A stretch of 64,000 bases of DNA from NCBI GenBank assembly GCA_009599575.1, contig VWND01000032.1:186001-250000 (forward strand), read 5' to 3'. Source of the DNA: Blumeriella jaapii (taxonomy: Eukaryota > Ascomycota > Leotiomycetes > Helotiales > Drepanopezizaceae). Of the stretch, positions 1 to 11,100 are shown one piece after another (the stretch's first letter is position 1; each line of letters begins with the position of its first letter). The translations under genes and the position numbers were made by a program. The notes below the pieces were generated by a model that searched no databases, was not told where the DNA came from, and was given only the letters and a program-made list of their open reading frames with translations.

Positions 1-749
1 ATTCCGAATATTTATCGGCGCGAAATAATTTATGCTTCGATTTTAAGCGTGTTTTTATTACGAAAAACATTCTAGAATTTTTTAAATAAGCTAGTTTTAG
101 CTTACGATATAGCGTAAGCAATTGCTCGTTATTTTTTTTTAAATTTTTTTTTAAATTTGGCCGGCGGAAAAAACTATCCGCCGAATTAAAAACTTCTGTT
201 TTATATTCGATTGCAAAATCGTATTCAACTAGCTTATCGGTCTATTTCGCTTAGCGTTCGTTTAAACGTTTTTTTATAAAAAAGTATTTTAAATTATAAT
301 AATTTATACGTATAATAATAACGTCGAAAGCGTTACGTAAATATTGGTTTTATTATTTGAAAGCGTAAATTATAGCTATTAGCTTAACGTCGTAAATCTT
401 GTATTTTTGTTTTATAAAAAAAAGCTTTTTCGAATAATATGCGATAAGATGCCAACGTGCTTTCGCACTTTTTCCGAACAATTAAAATAATATTCCGCTT
501 ATAACGAATTTCGAAGCGTTTGTTTCGATTTGGATTTTTAATCGAAAATCGAAATAGCGTAAAATCGGTACTTAGCAAAACTTTTCTTTTAAAAGTAAAA
601 AAGCGAGCTTCGCTTCGAATAAAAAACGAAAAAGATCCGATATTTTTTTTCGTTGTATTTTTTTTAAAAGATTTATAATAAATCGGCAAAACTTAGCGTA
701 GTTTTTAATAAAACGTTTGTAAAAGTTAATAAAACCTAAAAATATTTAA

Positions 750-1400
750 ATATTTCGCTACGTAATAAAAAAGGGCCATTTCCGAATATTATTTATTTTT
801 TCTAAATTTATTTCAATTTTCGTAAAAGTAACGACGAAGCCTAGGAATTCAATCGTATTCGTATCGAAAACATATTTTTTCAGATTTCCGTAAAGTTTAT
901 TAATACGAAGTTTTTCGAAAACTTTTTTTACCGCGTTTATATAATCGTCGGAGTTTTCGAAAAATATTAAAATATCGTCGAAGTAAATTATATACGTAAT
1001 ATTTATTAAATCGACTAAAGCTTAATTAATATATGTTTGGAAGATTGCTAATGCGTTCGAAAGGCCGAAAAATAATACGCAATATTCGAAGTGTCCGTAA
1101 CGAATGCGAAACGCAATTTTTTATTTATTTTCTTTTTTTATTCGAAAGCGGTAGTACGCTTAAATAAAATCTAATTTAATAAATATTTTAATTTTTTTTA
1201 AACGATTTAAAGTTTCGCTGATAAAAAATAGAAAAGTTCGATTTTTAACCGTAATTGCGTTTAAACTTTTATAATCGACGCATAATCGTAAATTTCCGTT
1301 TTTTTTCGGTATAAATATTATCGGTGCGCCGGCAAAATTAATAAATCTTTTTATTTAGCTTTTTTTTAAGTTCGAATCGAAATATTCGCGCAATTCGATA
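750..1400 (-). pseudogene. Ty3/gypsy reverse transcriptase relic (element C)
   Basis: A minus-strand translation around 1100-750 gives the RT palm almost continuously. It starts with the GHFEY..LFFGLSNA block, followed by IIYFDDILIF, with the YFDD catalytic box at 974-985, and then ENSDDYINAVKKVFEKL and KLYGNLKKYVF..EFLGFVV. These match the order and spacing of the fungal gypsy RT motifs. The usual Cys of the LKKCEF block is Tyr here, a C-to-T type change. Stops and frame changes upstream show it is dead. Confidence 0.85.
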
Positions 1401-2039
1401 AATTCAGATTCCGATAAAAAATAAACTAGTTTTTAAAAAAAGTTTTTTTTTTTCGCGAAATTTATTCGATGCTTTATAAAATAATAAAAAGCTAGGATAA
1501 CCGCGGCGGTATCGTCGAATACGTCGGCGTAATTATCGTATTTAAAAAGTAATTAATACTGTTTTTTAATAGCTTTTTTTAAAACGATATAAAACGTTTG
1601 CTTTTTTTTAGATTTCTTTTTAAAACGTTTAATTATAACGAAATTAAATTGTAAGCGTTCGATTAAATATCGCTACGATTTAATTCGAAAGCTTATAGCG
1701 AAATCGATATTTCGCAATTAAAAAAATCTTAAAATAAATAAAATTTTTAAAATATTTATATCGCAAACTACGAAATCGCTTTGTATTTTTTTAATTATTT
1801 TATAATTATTAGTAGCGCGAATAAATTGCGTATGCGTGCCGTAAATAATTATTTTTTTTTTCTTAATCGTAAATAAATCAATACGTTTTTAAATTAGTTT
1901 TCATTTATACTTAATTAATAACTTTTAAATTACGCAGTTTTTTTCCGCGCCGCAATCGATAAAAGCTCGTTTCGTACGAATTTCGCTTTTGGCTTTTTTA
2001 ATTTCGACTGAAATTATTATTTTGCTTTTTCTTTTCGTT

Positions 2040-3400
2040 CGATTTTATTAGCAGCGACGAAATTAAAATCGAACGGAAGCTTTTTCCGAATTTTTAAATT
2101 TATTAATTTCGGGGCAGTTTAAAACTATATGTTTTTTTTTATTATATTTATAATATTCGATTTTTAAATAATTGGCTATGCGGTGTCTTTTTTTTTAACA
2201 GCGACTGCATTTCGAAAAATAAAAAAAATCGTTAAAAGTTTTAGAATTTTAAAGGATTTTATTAAAATTATCGTTTTTTCGCTTTCGTTTTTTTTTTTGT
2301 AACGTATTTTCGAATCGAAAACGATATATATCTGTTTTAGCTTTTAAGCTTTAATCGTAAGTATAAATCTTTTTCTTTTTTTTTTTTTTGCGCTTGTTTC
2401 GTCGTTTATTATTTTTCGTTTCGTCGCTAATAATTTTATTAGCATTTTCGATACGACGAACGATTAATACCAATTTTTCGTACGAGCTTATAGCTATAAT
2501 ATTGCTTCGTTTAATAATTTTTTTTCGAAAAATAAATCGGAATTTTGCGAAAAGCATTTTTTTTTTAATCGTATCGTTTATTATTTGCAATTGCTATTCG
2601 AAATTATTTAAATAAGCAACGAAATCGTTAATTAATTTATATTTTTTTTGCTTCGCTTTATCGTATAAATTCGAAGCCGCGATTTTTCGATTTTCCGTAT
2701 TTATTAAAAAATCTAATATTTATTTTTTAAAATCGTTTTATATAATTCGAATATTCGTAAAACGTCGTTCGTATCCGGTCTATTTTTTTTTTATTTTATC
2801 GTCGAAAGCTAAAATATAAGCGTTAATTTTTTTTTAATTAATACAAAATGTTATTTTTTTATTTTGGCGGAAACTTCGCTTTATACGCCGAATAAAAAAT
2901 TAAGCTTTTTTAGTATTTTTCTTTTAATATATTAAAAAATCTTTTATTTTTAATACTTTTCGGCTCGAATTCGCTGTGTTTTTTACAAAAAGTATAATAT
3001 ACTTAAAAAAATACTAAATCGTTTCCAATAAGTATTATTATCGTAATACTTCGAAAATACTTTATAATAATCGCCGGCTTAAATTATTTTTTGTTTTTTT
3101 TTAATTGGGACGATATTAAAAAGTATAGAAATCTTTTTTTCGATTTTTTCGAAAGCGTTAAATTTTCGTTGGAATTATTTAATTTTTTTTCGGAATTCGT
3201 TTCGGCGTTTTAAAATTTCTTCGAATCTTTTAATTATTTCGTAAACTTTTTTCTCAGTTTTTTTTTGTTTTATTTTAGCTCGTATCTTTTTTATTTTTTT
3301 ACGTTTATCGTTTTTTTTTTATTCGGCGCGAATTCGTTTATTAATCAAATAAATCAAAGTTTCGATAAAAAATTCTTTCGAATCGCTTTAAGCGTGGCCT
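2040..3400 (-). pseudogene. gag relic with decayed zinc knuckle (element C)
   Basis: It lies between the LTR and the RT on the minus strand, where gag belongs. About 2108-2160 translates to EYYKYNKKKHIVLNCPE, which reads as a CCHC knuckle (CYxCxxxGHxxxxCPE) in which the first two Cys codons became Tyr. The rest is lysine/asparagine-rich, stop-riddled sequence with no domain I can name. The upstream boundary is approximate. Confidence 0.6.
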
Positions 3401-3680
3401 TTTTTAATAATTTTTTTAATAAAAAAAATTAAAAAATCGTCGCGCTTTGATAATAAAGTATTTTCGACTTTTAATAAAACTGATAACGTCAGGAAAAACG
3501 ATAATACGAAGTTTTTCTAAGCAGCCGAAAATGCTGAGTTTTTTTAAATAACTGGAAATGTTTGTTTTCTGCGAATACGAAAAGCTATAATATCGATAAT
3601 AACGATATAAATATAATAATATAATAAAAAATTGTTTTAATAATATCGAACTGCCGTTTCGGTAAATAAAAAAATCAAAA

Positions 3681-4093
3681 TATAAAAATTAAAAAAACAA
3701 AAAAACACTAATTTAAATAATAAAACTCAGATAAAATTAAATTGATAATCAGATTGATTTCTACTTTTTATATTTTTAATAAAAAGCGTATATAAATACA
3801 AAAGAAAAGGTAGAGTTTTCGAAAAAAGTATTTTCCAGGAAACCAGGCGAATCTTATTTAATATATTCTTTAGCTTTTATCCCGACCTTTTTTTATCTTT
3901 TTTAATATAACCTTAATAACTGGTTTTTTAGCAATTACTTTTATAAAATGTTTTACCTAAATATTATCTCCAGCCTTTATAATACTATCCGGCCCCCACG
4001 GCCTATCCGCAGAAAATGCTATTCGAAGATTGGTAGAAGGCAGAGGGTTTTGGCGGATCACCTGACTTATACACGTGATATTGGTTTCTGACA
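3681..4093 (-). repeat. LTR of gypsy family C (RIP-decayed copy)
   Basis: 413 bp, beginning TATAAAAATT (ancestral TGTAAGGATT) and ending TTTCTGACA. It aligns end to end with the two halves of the GC-normal copy at 15660-16942 once the insert there is removed (414 bp). Differences are overwhelmingly C-to-T and G-to-A. It sits at the 5' side of the minus-strand gag/pol and so serves as 5' LTR of element C. The following five bases do not show a clear TSD. Confidence 0.85.
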
Positions 4094-4109
4094 CATATGG
4101 CCGTATCAG

Positions 4110-4670
4110 TCTGGTTTTCCTACCTATTTTTATAATAACTGATTTTGCCGCACGAATTTTTCGGCAACGTTTTTCTTTTCCAAATTTTAAATAAATACGA
4201 GGCTCGCATATTTTAAAATATAAATAATTTCCGTTTTTTTCGCTCGGCCATCGAAAAGCTTAACCGCGACGAAGTTTTGCATTTGGCCTTCCGAACTAAA
4301 AAAATTATAAAATACGCGCAATCGTTTATTACGCAATAACAAACCAAAATAAAACGCTTCGCTAATTTGCATAAACGACTAATAAATTAGAAAATAAGCG
4401 ACGAAATATTAATAAATACTAAAAATTAAAAATTCGACCGATTTTTCCGGAAGCTTTTAAACAAATAATACGGCCCAATTAAAATCGTCGATAAAATAAA
4501 AAAAAGTTGAAAGCTTAATCTTTCCGCAAATTAATTAATTTATTTAATTTTCCATTTATATTCGCTGCGAAAGCATATTAGCAATTTTGTATCTGGCCAA
4601 CGCCGCTCCGAACCAATCCTTATTTAATTATTTTTTAAACAAACGAAATAAAAAATCGAAAAAATAATAG
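4110..4670 (+). pseudogene. Fragment of A-family pol 3' region, opposite orientation
   Basis: This stretch is an inverted copy of about 8370-8915 inside element A. Shared blocks include the segment around GGCAACGTTT..CTTTTCCAAATTTTAAATAAATACGAGGCTCGC and the segment around GGCCAACGCCG(C/T)TCCGAACCA. It therefore represents the region downstream of integrase in a second A-family copy, lying in plus orientation. Element B starts directly at its right edge (4671), so B probably inserted into it or the copy was truncated there. No intact frame. Confidence 0.75.
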
Positions 4671-4940
4671 TGTGACGATTCATTCTGTTGCCACCTCTCG
4701 TGTCACCCCAGCAACCACGTGTAGCTGCAAGCTCCCTGGTCTTCTGGTGGATCTTCCCATTAACTGTGGAAACTATTTATGTATATAAGGCTCTTTCCTT
4801 TTAGCAACTTCTGCCTTTTGCAATTATTAATTTTAAATAAATATTTTTGTTACAAAACTAAAGGCTCGTTTTTTTATATTATATGAATACGGCGACCAAT
4901 TGACTGATTTTTCAGCTCTTCGATTAATTAAATCGTTATA
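4671..4940 (+). repeat. 5' LTR of gypsy B
   Basis: It runs from TGTGACGATTCATTC to AAATCGTTATA (ancestral AGATCGTCACA), 270 bp. It matches 19422-19685 and 19754-20023 in blocks such as TAGCTGCAAG, TATATAAGGC, TTTTGTTACAAAAC.AAAGGCTCG and GAATACGGCGACCA. Its left part is less decayed than its right part. A TATATAAGG box at about 4793 is the likely promoter TATA element. Confidence 0.85.
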
Positions 4941-7394
4941 TTATTAACAATTCTTTTTCTACGCTAGCGACGGCGTAAATTATTTCTTTTTTCGAATTTC
5001 TTACGGGTTATACCAAATGATCGACCGGTCGTAAAAAAATTTATTTCCGCATTTTACGAAAAATGGCTTTTGTTTAACGATCCCTTTTTTAACAAAGCTT
5101 TTCAGCTCCTGCTATTACATTTTAACCTTTTTCTTTTTAATTAGCGAAAAAGCAGCCTTTCCTAAAAGCTTTTTTTTCTGAAAAACAGTCCTTTCCCCGA
5201 GGAAAAAAAAACAAAGGAAAGGGCAGAGCGCTAATTATTTCGCCTGCTATTTTTTCTTTGCAGCCTAGCGCTAAAAGCGTTCAGTTGAGATTTTTGCAAA
5301 ATCAACTGAAAAAAGCGCAAAAGCGTAAACAATAATTTCTGGAAATTATACGACTGCGATAAATCTTTTAATTAAAGCGTTTGATAAAATTTATCGAACA
5401 TGCTTCTGCTAATCGCGAATCTGCTGCTCCTTTTCGCAACGTTTCATTTCAACCAACAAACGCTGCAAACTAATCTTCACGCTTTTCGCGAATTCTTTTT
5501 GAATTTTCTTATAACGGCCAAAATCTTAGCGCGCTTTTTAAACGCTATAATTCCTATTTATCTGCTAATTCTCGATTAGTTCGTATAAAGCGCGTTTCGA
5601 ACCTTAAATTTAAATTAAATAATAGTAAAAATTACAAAACACGCCATTAAAAAACTAAAGTTTTCGATAATTTCGAATTTTACTACGATTATTTCGTTAG
5701 CGATCGATTTCGTAAAAATTATATATTCGATCAGACCGAAAGCGTGGCAAAAGAGTTTTTAACCCCGCGTATTTTAAATCGTTTCGATTTTACTTTTTCC
5801 GAAAAATTAATAAAAAAAATCGCCGATTTCCTGGCCGACTTTTTAAACGTTTAAAAGGCCGAAAACGAATTTAAAATGCTTATAATAAATACGTACGACG
5901 ACTTTTAGCGATTTTATTTACGATTTTTTATTTTTACAGCGAACGCTTAAATACGAACTGATAAACAGCTTCGAAACGCTTTTCGCGACAAAATATTAAA
6001 GCGTTTACGAAAAAAGCTGCATTTAGAATAAGCGCGTATAACGATTTTTAAAAATTGGCTTATCGCCGTTCGACAAAAAAAATAAAATTAATTGACTAAG
6101 CGAATTTTATACGCGAATCGCTTTTTAACCAAATTTATTACTTATTAAAATGGTAGGTTTTTAACCAAAACGTATTACGAGTTAAATCGTACGTACGAAA
6201 ATCGTTCAAATGCTTTACAGGCTTTTTTTCAGCCTTTTGCTGTTTTTTTTTTTTTTTTACGCCAAAACGTTTCTTTTGGCGTTTTTCTTTTTCGATCGGA
6301 CCAACGACAACGCTTGTTTTTTATTTTATATCAGAAAGTTTAAAAAAGCTAATTTGCACGATTTTTTACGGGCCGACTTTCGGTTCTATCCAAAAGCCTT
6401 TTCAGGCTGGTAAATATAAACGAAATCGAACCGGCCGAAAATTCGCTTTTTAATAATAATAATAAAAACGAAAACCTTTTTCCAAACGATTTTTAAAACG
6501 CATACGAAAAAATTAAAAGCTTTTTCGCTAATCGGGAAAACGCTTAAGCTTAAGCAAAGCTTTTTTTTTAGGCGTATTGCGCGATATACGTTATTTTAAC
6601 GTTCGCGTTAATCGATTCGGCGCTGATTAAATCTTTTTTTTTTTTTTTAAATTTTTAATTTAATTTCTTCCGGCTTTTTTTTTTGTAAAAAAATATAATA
6701 AAACTCGTAGTTATTTAATTATACATTTTACGCTTTTTAATTTTATTATTAATAACCGAATATAATCGTTTACTCTTTTTTTAATTATTAATTTCGGAAA
6801 TTATAATATAATTCTAAAAAAAGCTTAGTTGGCCGAATATTAAATTCTATTAAACTGTAATAAACGCAAGCTTTATTAACCGAAGTTTTATCCTCTCACA
6901 GCTTTTTACGCTCGTTGTATTAAAGTTTTTTATTTGCATTTCCGAAAAATTTAATTTCGTTATTAAAACAACGCTGTAAAACGTAACAAAAACCTTAATC
7001 AATTATAGCAGGCCTACGACGTTATACGAAACGCGAAAAAATCGAATTTTATTCGCGATATCAATTTCGATAGCGACGCTAATAAAATAATACAAAAAGT
7101 TATATTATCTTTTCAGGCTGCCGATTTTTTTTTTATTATTTCTTTTTTTTTCTTTTTTTTTCGTCAAAACAGCTTTCCCGTTTTACAAAAAACAATTATA
7201 TTAAAAACCGAAGAAAAACCTTCGCCGCGATAGCCTTTTAGCTTAATATAATCGATAATTTAAATAAGCTATTTTTTAAACCTTTTAAACGACCAGTTCG
7301 AAAACGAATTTTTTAATTTATTATTTACTCAATTTCCATTTGCCAAATTATTGCATACGCTTTTAAGCTGATTTTCAGAAAAAAAGCTGTTGAA
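4941..7394 (+). pseudogene. Gag/protease region of gypsy B, unrecognisable
   Basis: By position this 2.45 kb between the 5' LTR and the RT linker should hold gag and protease. I see lysine/phenylalanine-rich, stop-riddled frames only, with no zinc knuckle or DTG/DSG protease motif I could confirm. CTTTT-flanked low-complexity runs occur near 6240-6260 and 7130-7165. Confidence 0.45.
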
Positions 7395-7813
7395 ATGTTT
7401 TTAATTTTCTTATACGAAATCGACAGAATACTAAACGACCTTACGTATAACACTTTTTTTAAAATCCAATCTCACAGTTTTTTCGAACGTTTCAAAACCA
7501 ACGAAATATCGATTTCGACCCTTTTAATCAGCTTAACAAAGCTAACTTCGAATAAACTTTTTTTCGAATTTTTTTTTCCGAAATATAAAAACCTCGAATA
7601 TATGTTTTTCAAAGCCGTTAATAACAAACTAGCTTTTCACCGGCCCTACGACTATAAAATCGAGCTTATTATAAATAAGAAAAAGCTAAAATAAACTTTT
7701 TTATATAAAATATCGATTTTAAAACTCGAAATTATCAAAATCTATTTGCAAAATAATTTTAACAAAAGCTTTATCGAACTTTTCATCGCTTTTTTCGCTG
7801 CTCTAATGCTTTT
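7395..7813 (+). pseudogene. Protease-RT linker and RT N-terminus of gypsy B
   Basis: An almost open frame contains FFPKYKNLEYMFFKA..NKLAFHRPYDYKIEL, the conserved block just before RT in fungal gypsy elements (LP..Y..F.DVF.K..A..LPPHRPYDHKIEL). It is followed by YLQNNFNKSFIELF..FFAALML at 7742-7813. The frame then breaks at the CTTTT target site, where element A is inserted, and resumes at 15241 with FAKKPDG. This continuity across 7.4 kb proves the nested insertion. Confidence 0.88.
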
Positions 7814-8102
7814 TGTCACAGCTAGCTTAAGGATGATCGGGATGAGATGGACCAAAAGGTACGCATGTAAATTGAAAAAAAAACACCGAGCTAAAATGCT
7901 CGGGATCGCGAATTTTATATATAATAGATTGCGCTTATAGGTCACGTGACTTAGCGCGAGGCCTAGTGGCCGAAATGGTCCGTGCCCAAACCTTAATTTA
8001 ATACCACCAGCATTTATACCACTGGCAACCATACTACTGGCAGCCATACCACTGGCAGCTATACCACTGGCAACTACCATTAGCCAGGCCAAAATCGTAA
8101 CA
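7814..8102 (-). repeat. 3' LTR of gypsy A
   Basis: It begins TGTCACAGCTAGC and ends AAAATCGTAACA on the plus strand. It contains a degenerate run of ACCACTGGCA/CATAC units at about 8000-8085 and a conserved CACGTGACTTAGCGCGAGGCC block. It is paired with 13991-15235. The plus-strand right flank is the polypurine-tract complement. Confidence 0.9.
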
Positions 8103-11100
8103 CTACCCCCCCTCTTCGAAAAACTGCGTTTTCGCAGTTGCAGTTATACATTTATTATTTTTCAATTTAATATAATTTTCCCTGCCTTTATTATAAGCTT
8201 GCAATTATGCGGAAAACGCTCGTAAAAAACTTTTGGCGATAGGATATAATCGGTGAAATATTTAAAAAATATAAAAGGCCGTTATAGCGTTAAAACAAAA
8301 ATATTATTCGAAATCTTTATCAGCGCCTTTCCAATTGATTTAATATTGCAATACTTTTTTATACAACTTCGAATTTATTATTTTTTCGATTTTTTATTCC
8401 GTTTGTTCGGAAAGTAATTAAATAAAAGCTGGTTCGGAACGGCGTTGGCCAAATAAAAAATTGCTAATATGCTTTCGAAGCGAATATAAATAAAAAATTA
8501 AATAAATTAATTAATTTGCGAAAAAGTCAAGCTTTCAACTTTTTTTTATTTTATCGACGATTTTAATTAAGCCGTACCATTTGTTCGAAAGCTTTCGAAA
8601 AGGTCGGTCGAGCTTTTAATTTTTAATATTTATTAATACCTCGTCGCTTATATTTTAATTCACCGGTCGTTTATATAAATTAGCGAAACGTTTTATTTTG
8701 GCTTATTTTTACGCAATAAACGATTATGCGTATTTTATAACCTTTTTAGCTCGAAAAGCCAAATGCAAAACTTCGTCGCGATTAAGCTTTTCGATGGCCG
8801 AGCGAAAATAACGGAAATTATTTATATTTTAAAATATGCGAGCCTCGTATTTATTTAAAATTTGGAAAGGAGAAACGTTGCCGAAAAACTCGTGCGGCAA
8901 GGTCAGTTATGTAATATTTATCAAAAGTAAAAGGCGTTTTTAATTATCTTGGTAATAAAAGCAAAAAGGGCGGAAGCGTTGTTTAATATACTGGTTTATT
9001 ATTTCGGTCTGCCTATCGATATTAGGATTGTACGCAGTAATTAATTTAATTTTAATTTTTAATATACGGCAAAGTTTTTATTAAAAAACCGAAATAAATT
9101 AAGTTTTTCGGTCCGAAATAATTAAATCCGGCATGCCGAAATAGCGTATCTAATAAACTAAAAACAAAACTGCCAGTTTTTTCGCTATAATAATTTTATA
9201 GCAAAAAATTAATAAAAGCTTTTTAAATAAGCGATTTATTATTACGAAAGCGAAATCGTAACTATTTTCGTTTAATAAAAGCTTCGTAAAATCCATCGTT
9301 AAATATTAATAAAATTTGCTAAGTATAAGCAAAAGCTTTAAAAAGCCCGGGATTTTATCGCGTTTAGCTTTTATTCGTATGCAACGATAATTCGAAACGT
9401 ATTATTATATATCTGCTTTTATAACTTTTTAATAATATTTACGACCGATCAAAAGCTTTATTTTTATTATTTTAACGTATATTACGCAAAACTGTTCGTA
9501 AATATATCGGATTAAAAAAATTCGTAATTCGAAAGGTTTTAAAAGCATTATTAATTTGCTTTAGAAAAACAATTTGTTTTATCGCAATTGGTAATTAAAA
9601 TTGTAATTACGAGCTTGCGTTCGTTACGCTTCGAAAAAAAGAAAATTTTTGTTAGCTTATAGCAAATCGTTTATAATTATATAATTATATATATCGTACG
9701 CGATTACGAAAATTAAATCTACGAATTTTTATAAGCATTTTATTTTTTTTATTTTCGCTATTTTTTTCGAAAAAAAATACTATCGTTATCGCGCTTATCG
9801 GACGCTATTTTTACAAACGCTAGCGTGGTTATGCTTTTAGCAGCCATTTTTTTTAAAATCTAAAAATTCAATTTATCGTTTAAAAGCATTTGCTGCTTTC
9901 GAACTGCTCGCTATCGCGTTTTTAATAAGAAAATATTTTGGTTTTTGCGAAAAAAGATATTAACGAGCGTATTAATAATTTCCGACCGGTATATAATTAT
10001 AAAATAAAAATCGGCGAAAAACTCGATTTATCGGGCTTATCGGACCGAAAGGTTTTTAATTATTATAAAATATTTTAAAACGCGGTAATCGGTGTATATA
10101 TATACGTTTTTTTAAGCGCTTAACAGCTTCGGCTTATAATTTTTAAAAAAGCGAAAAATAACGAAAAGCTTTTTGTCGTAAATCGGATAATTAAATTCGG
10201 CGTCGATTATAATTTTAAAAAAAAAACCGACCGAATAATAAAAATCATTTTTTATAATTGCGATAATACGCCAGCTATTATTTTATTAAAAAAATCGGTT
10301 TCCAATCGCGTTTGCTTATAAAAATCGTAATAATATAAAATAAAAGCATTTAGCAAAGCTTTACGCAATGCTTTTTATGCGTTTTTTTACTTTTTTTCGA
10401 ATACGAAAAAAACGTTTTTACTTATAAAAACAATAAAAGGGCGGCAAATACGGCTATAGCCGATTATAAAACGTTTATAAAAATTGCAAAAGCCTAGAAA
10501 ACTCTGCACGCTTCGTATATTCGCTGCATATTACCAGTTTTTAATAATAGCGATTTTTTCCGGGTTTATTTTAATATTTTAAATATTAATAACGAAATTT
10601 AAAAATTTGATTTTCGTAACGTTAAATTCGCATTTTTTAATATCAGCTTTTAGGCCGTGTTTTTTTAGAATCGACAAAATCTTTTTAACGTAGATTTTAT
10701 ATTTTAAATTATTCGCGAAATAAATAAAAATATCGTTAAAATACGCCGAGCGGAAATTATTCAAATGCTTTATAAAAATATTATTAATAAAACGTTGAAA
10801 TATAACGGGCCTATTAATAAAGCCGAACGGAAAGATTTTATATTATATATATTATATCGAATACGAAAACTAATTAGTTTTTCAAACTTTTCGAATATCC
10901 GGATTCGATTAAATATTTATTAAATATTAATTTTCGTAAATATTTTGGCTTTAATAATTCGCGCTAGTATTTCGTTAATCAAAAGCAAAAAAAAAATTTT
11001 TTTTTTCGTAAAATCGTTAAATTTGCGATAATCGATATACAAGCGTATAAAACTGTTTGATTTTTTAATAAATAAAATCGAAGCGGCGAAAAAAATATTA

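Larger units (their letters stand above)
1..4093 (-). mobile_element. Ty3/gypsy element C, 5' LTR to pol, truncated by window edge
   Basis: Read on the minus strand this is LTR (3681-4093), gag with a decayed zinc knuckle (about 2108-2160), reverse transcriptase (about 1400-750), then further pol running off the window start. The Gag-before-RT order and the RT sequence are those of Ty3/gypsy. All frames are interrupted, so it cannot be autonomous. The LTR is the same family as the solo LTR at 15660-16942 and the fragments at 20053-20223 and 20455-20697. The left LTR and its TSD lie outside the window. Confidence 0.8.
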
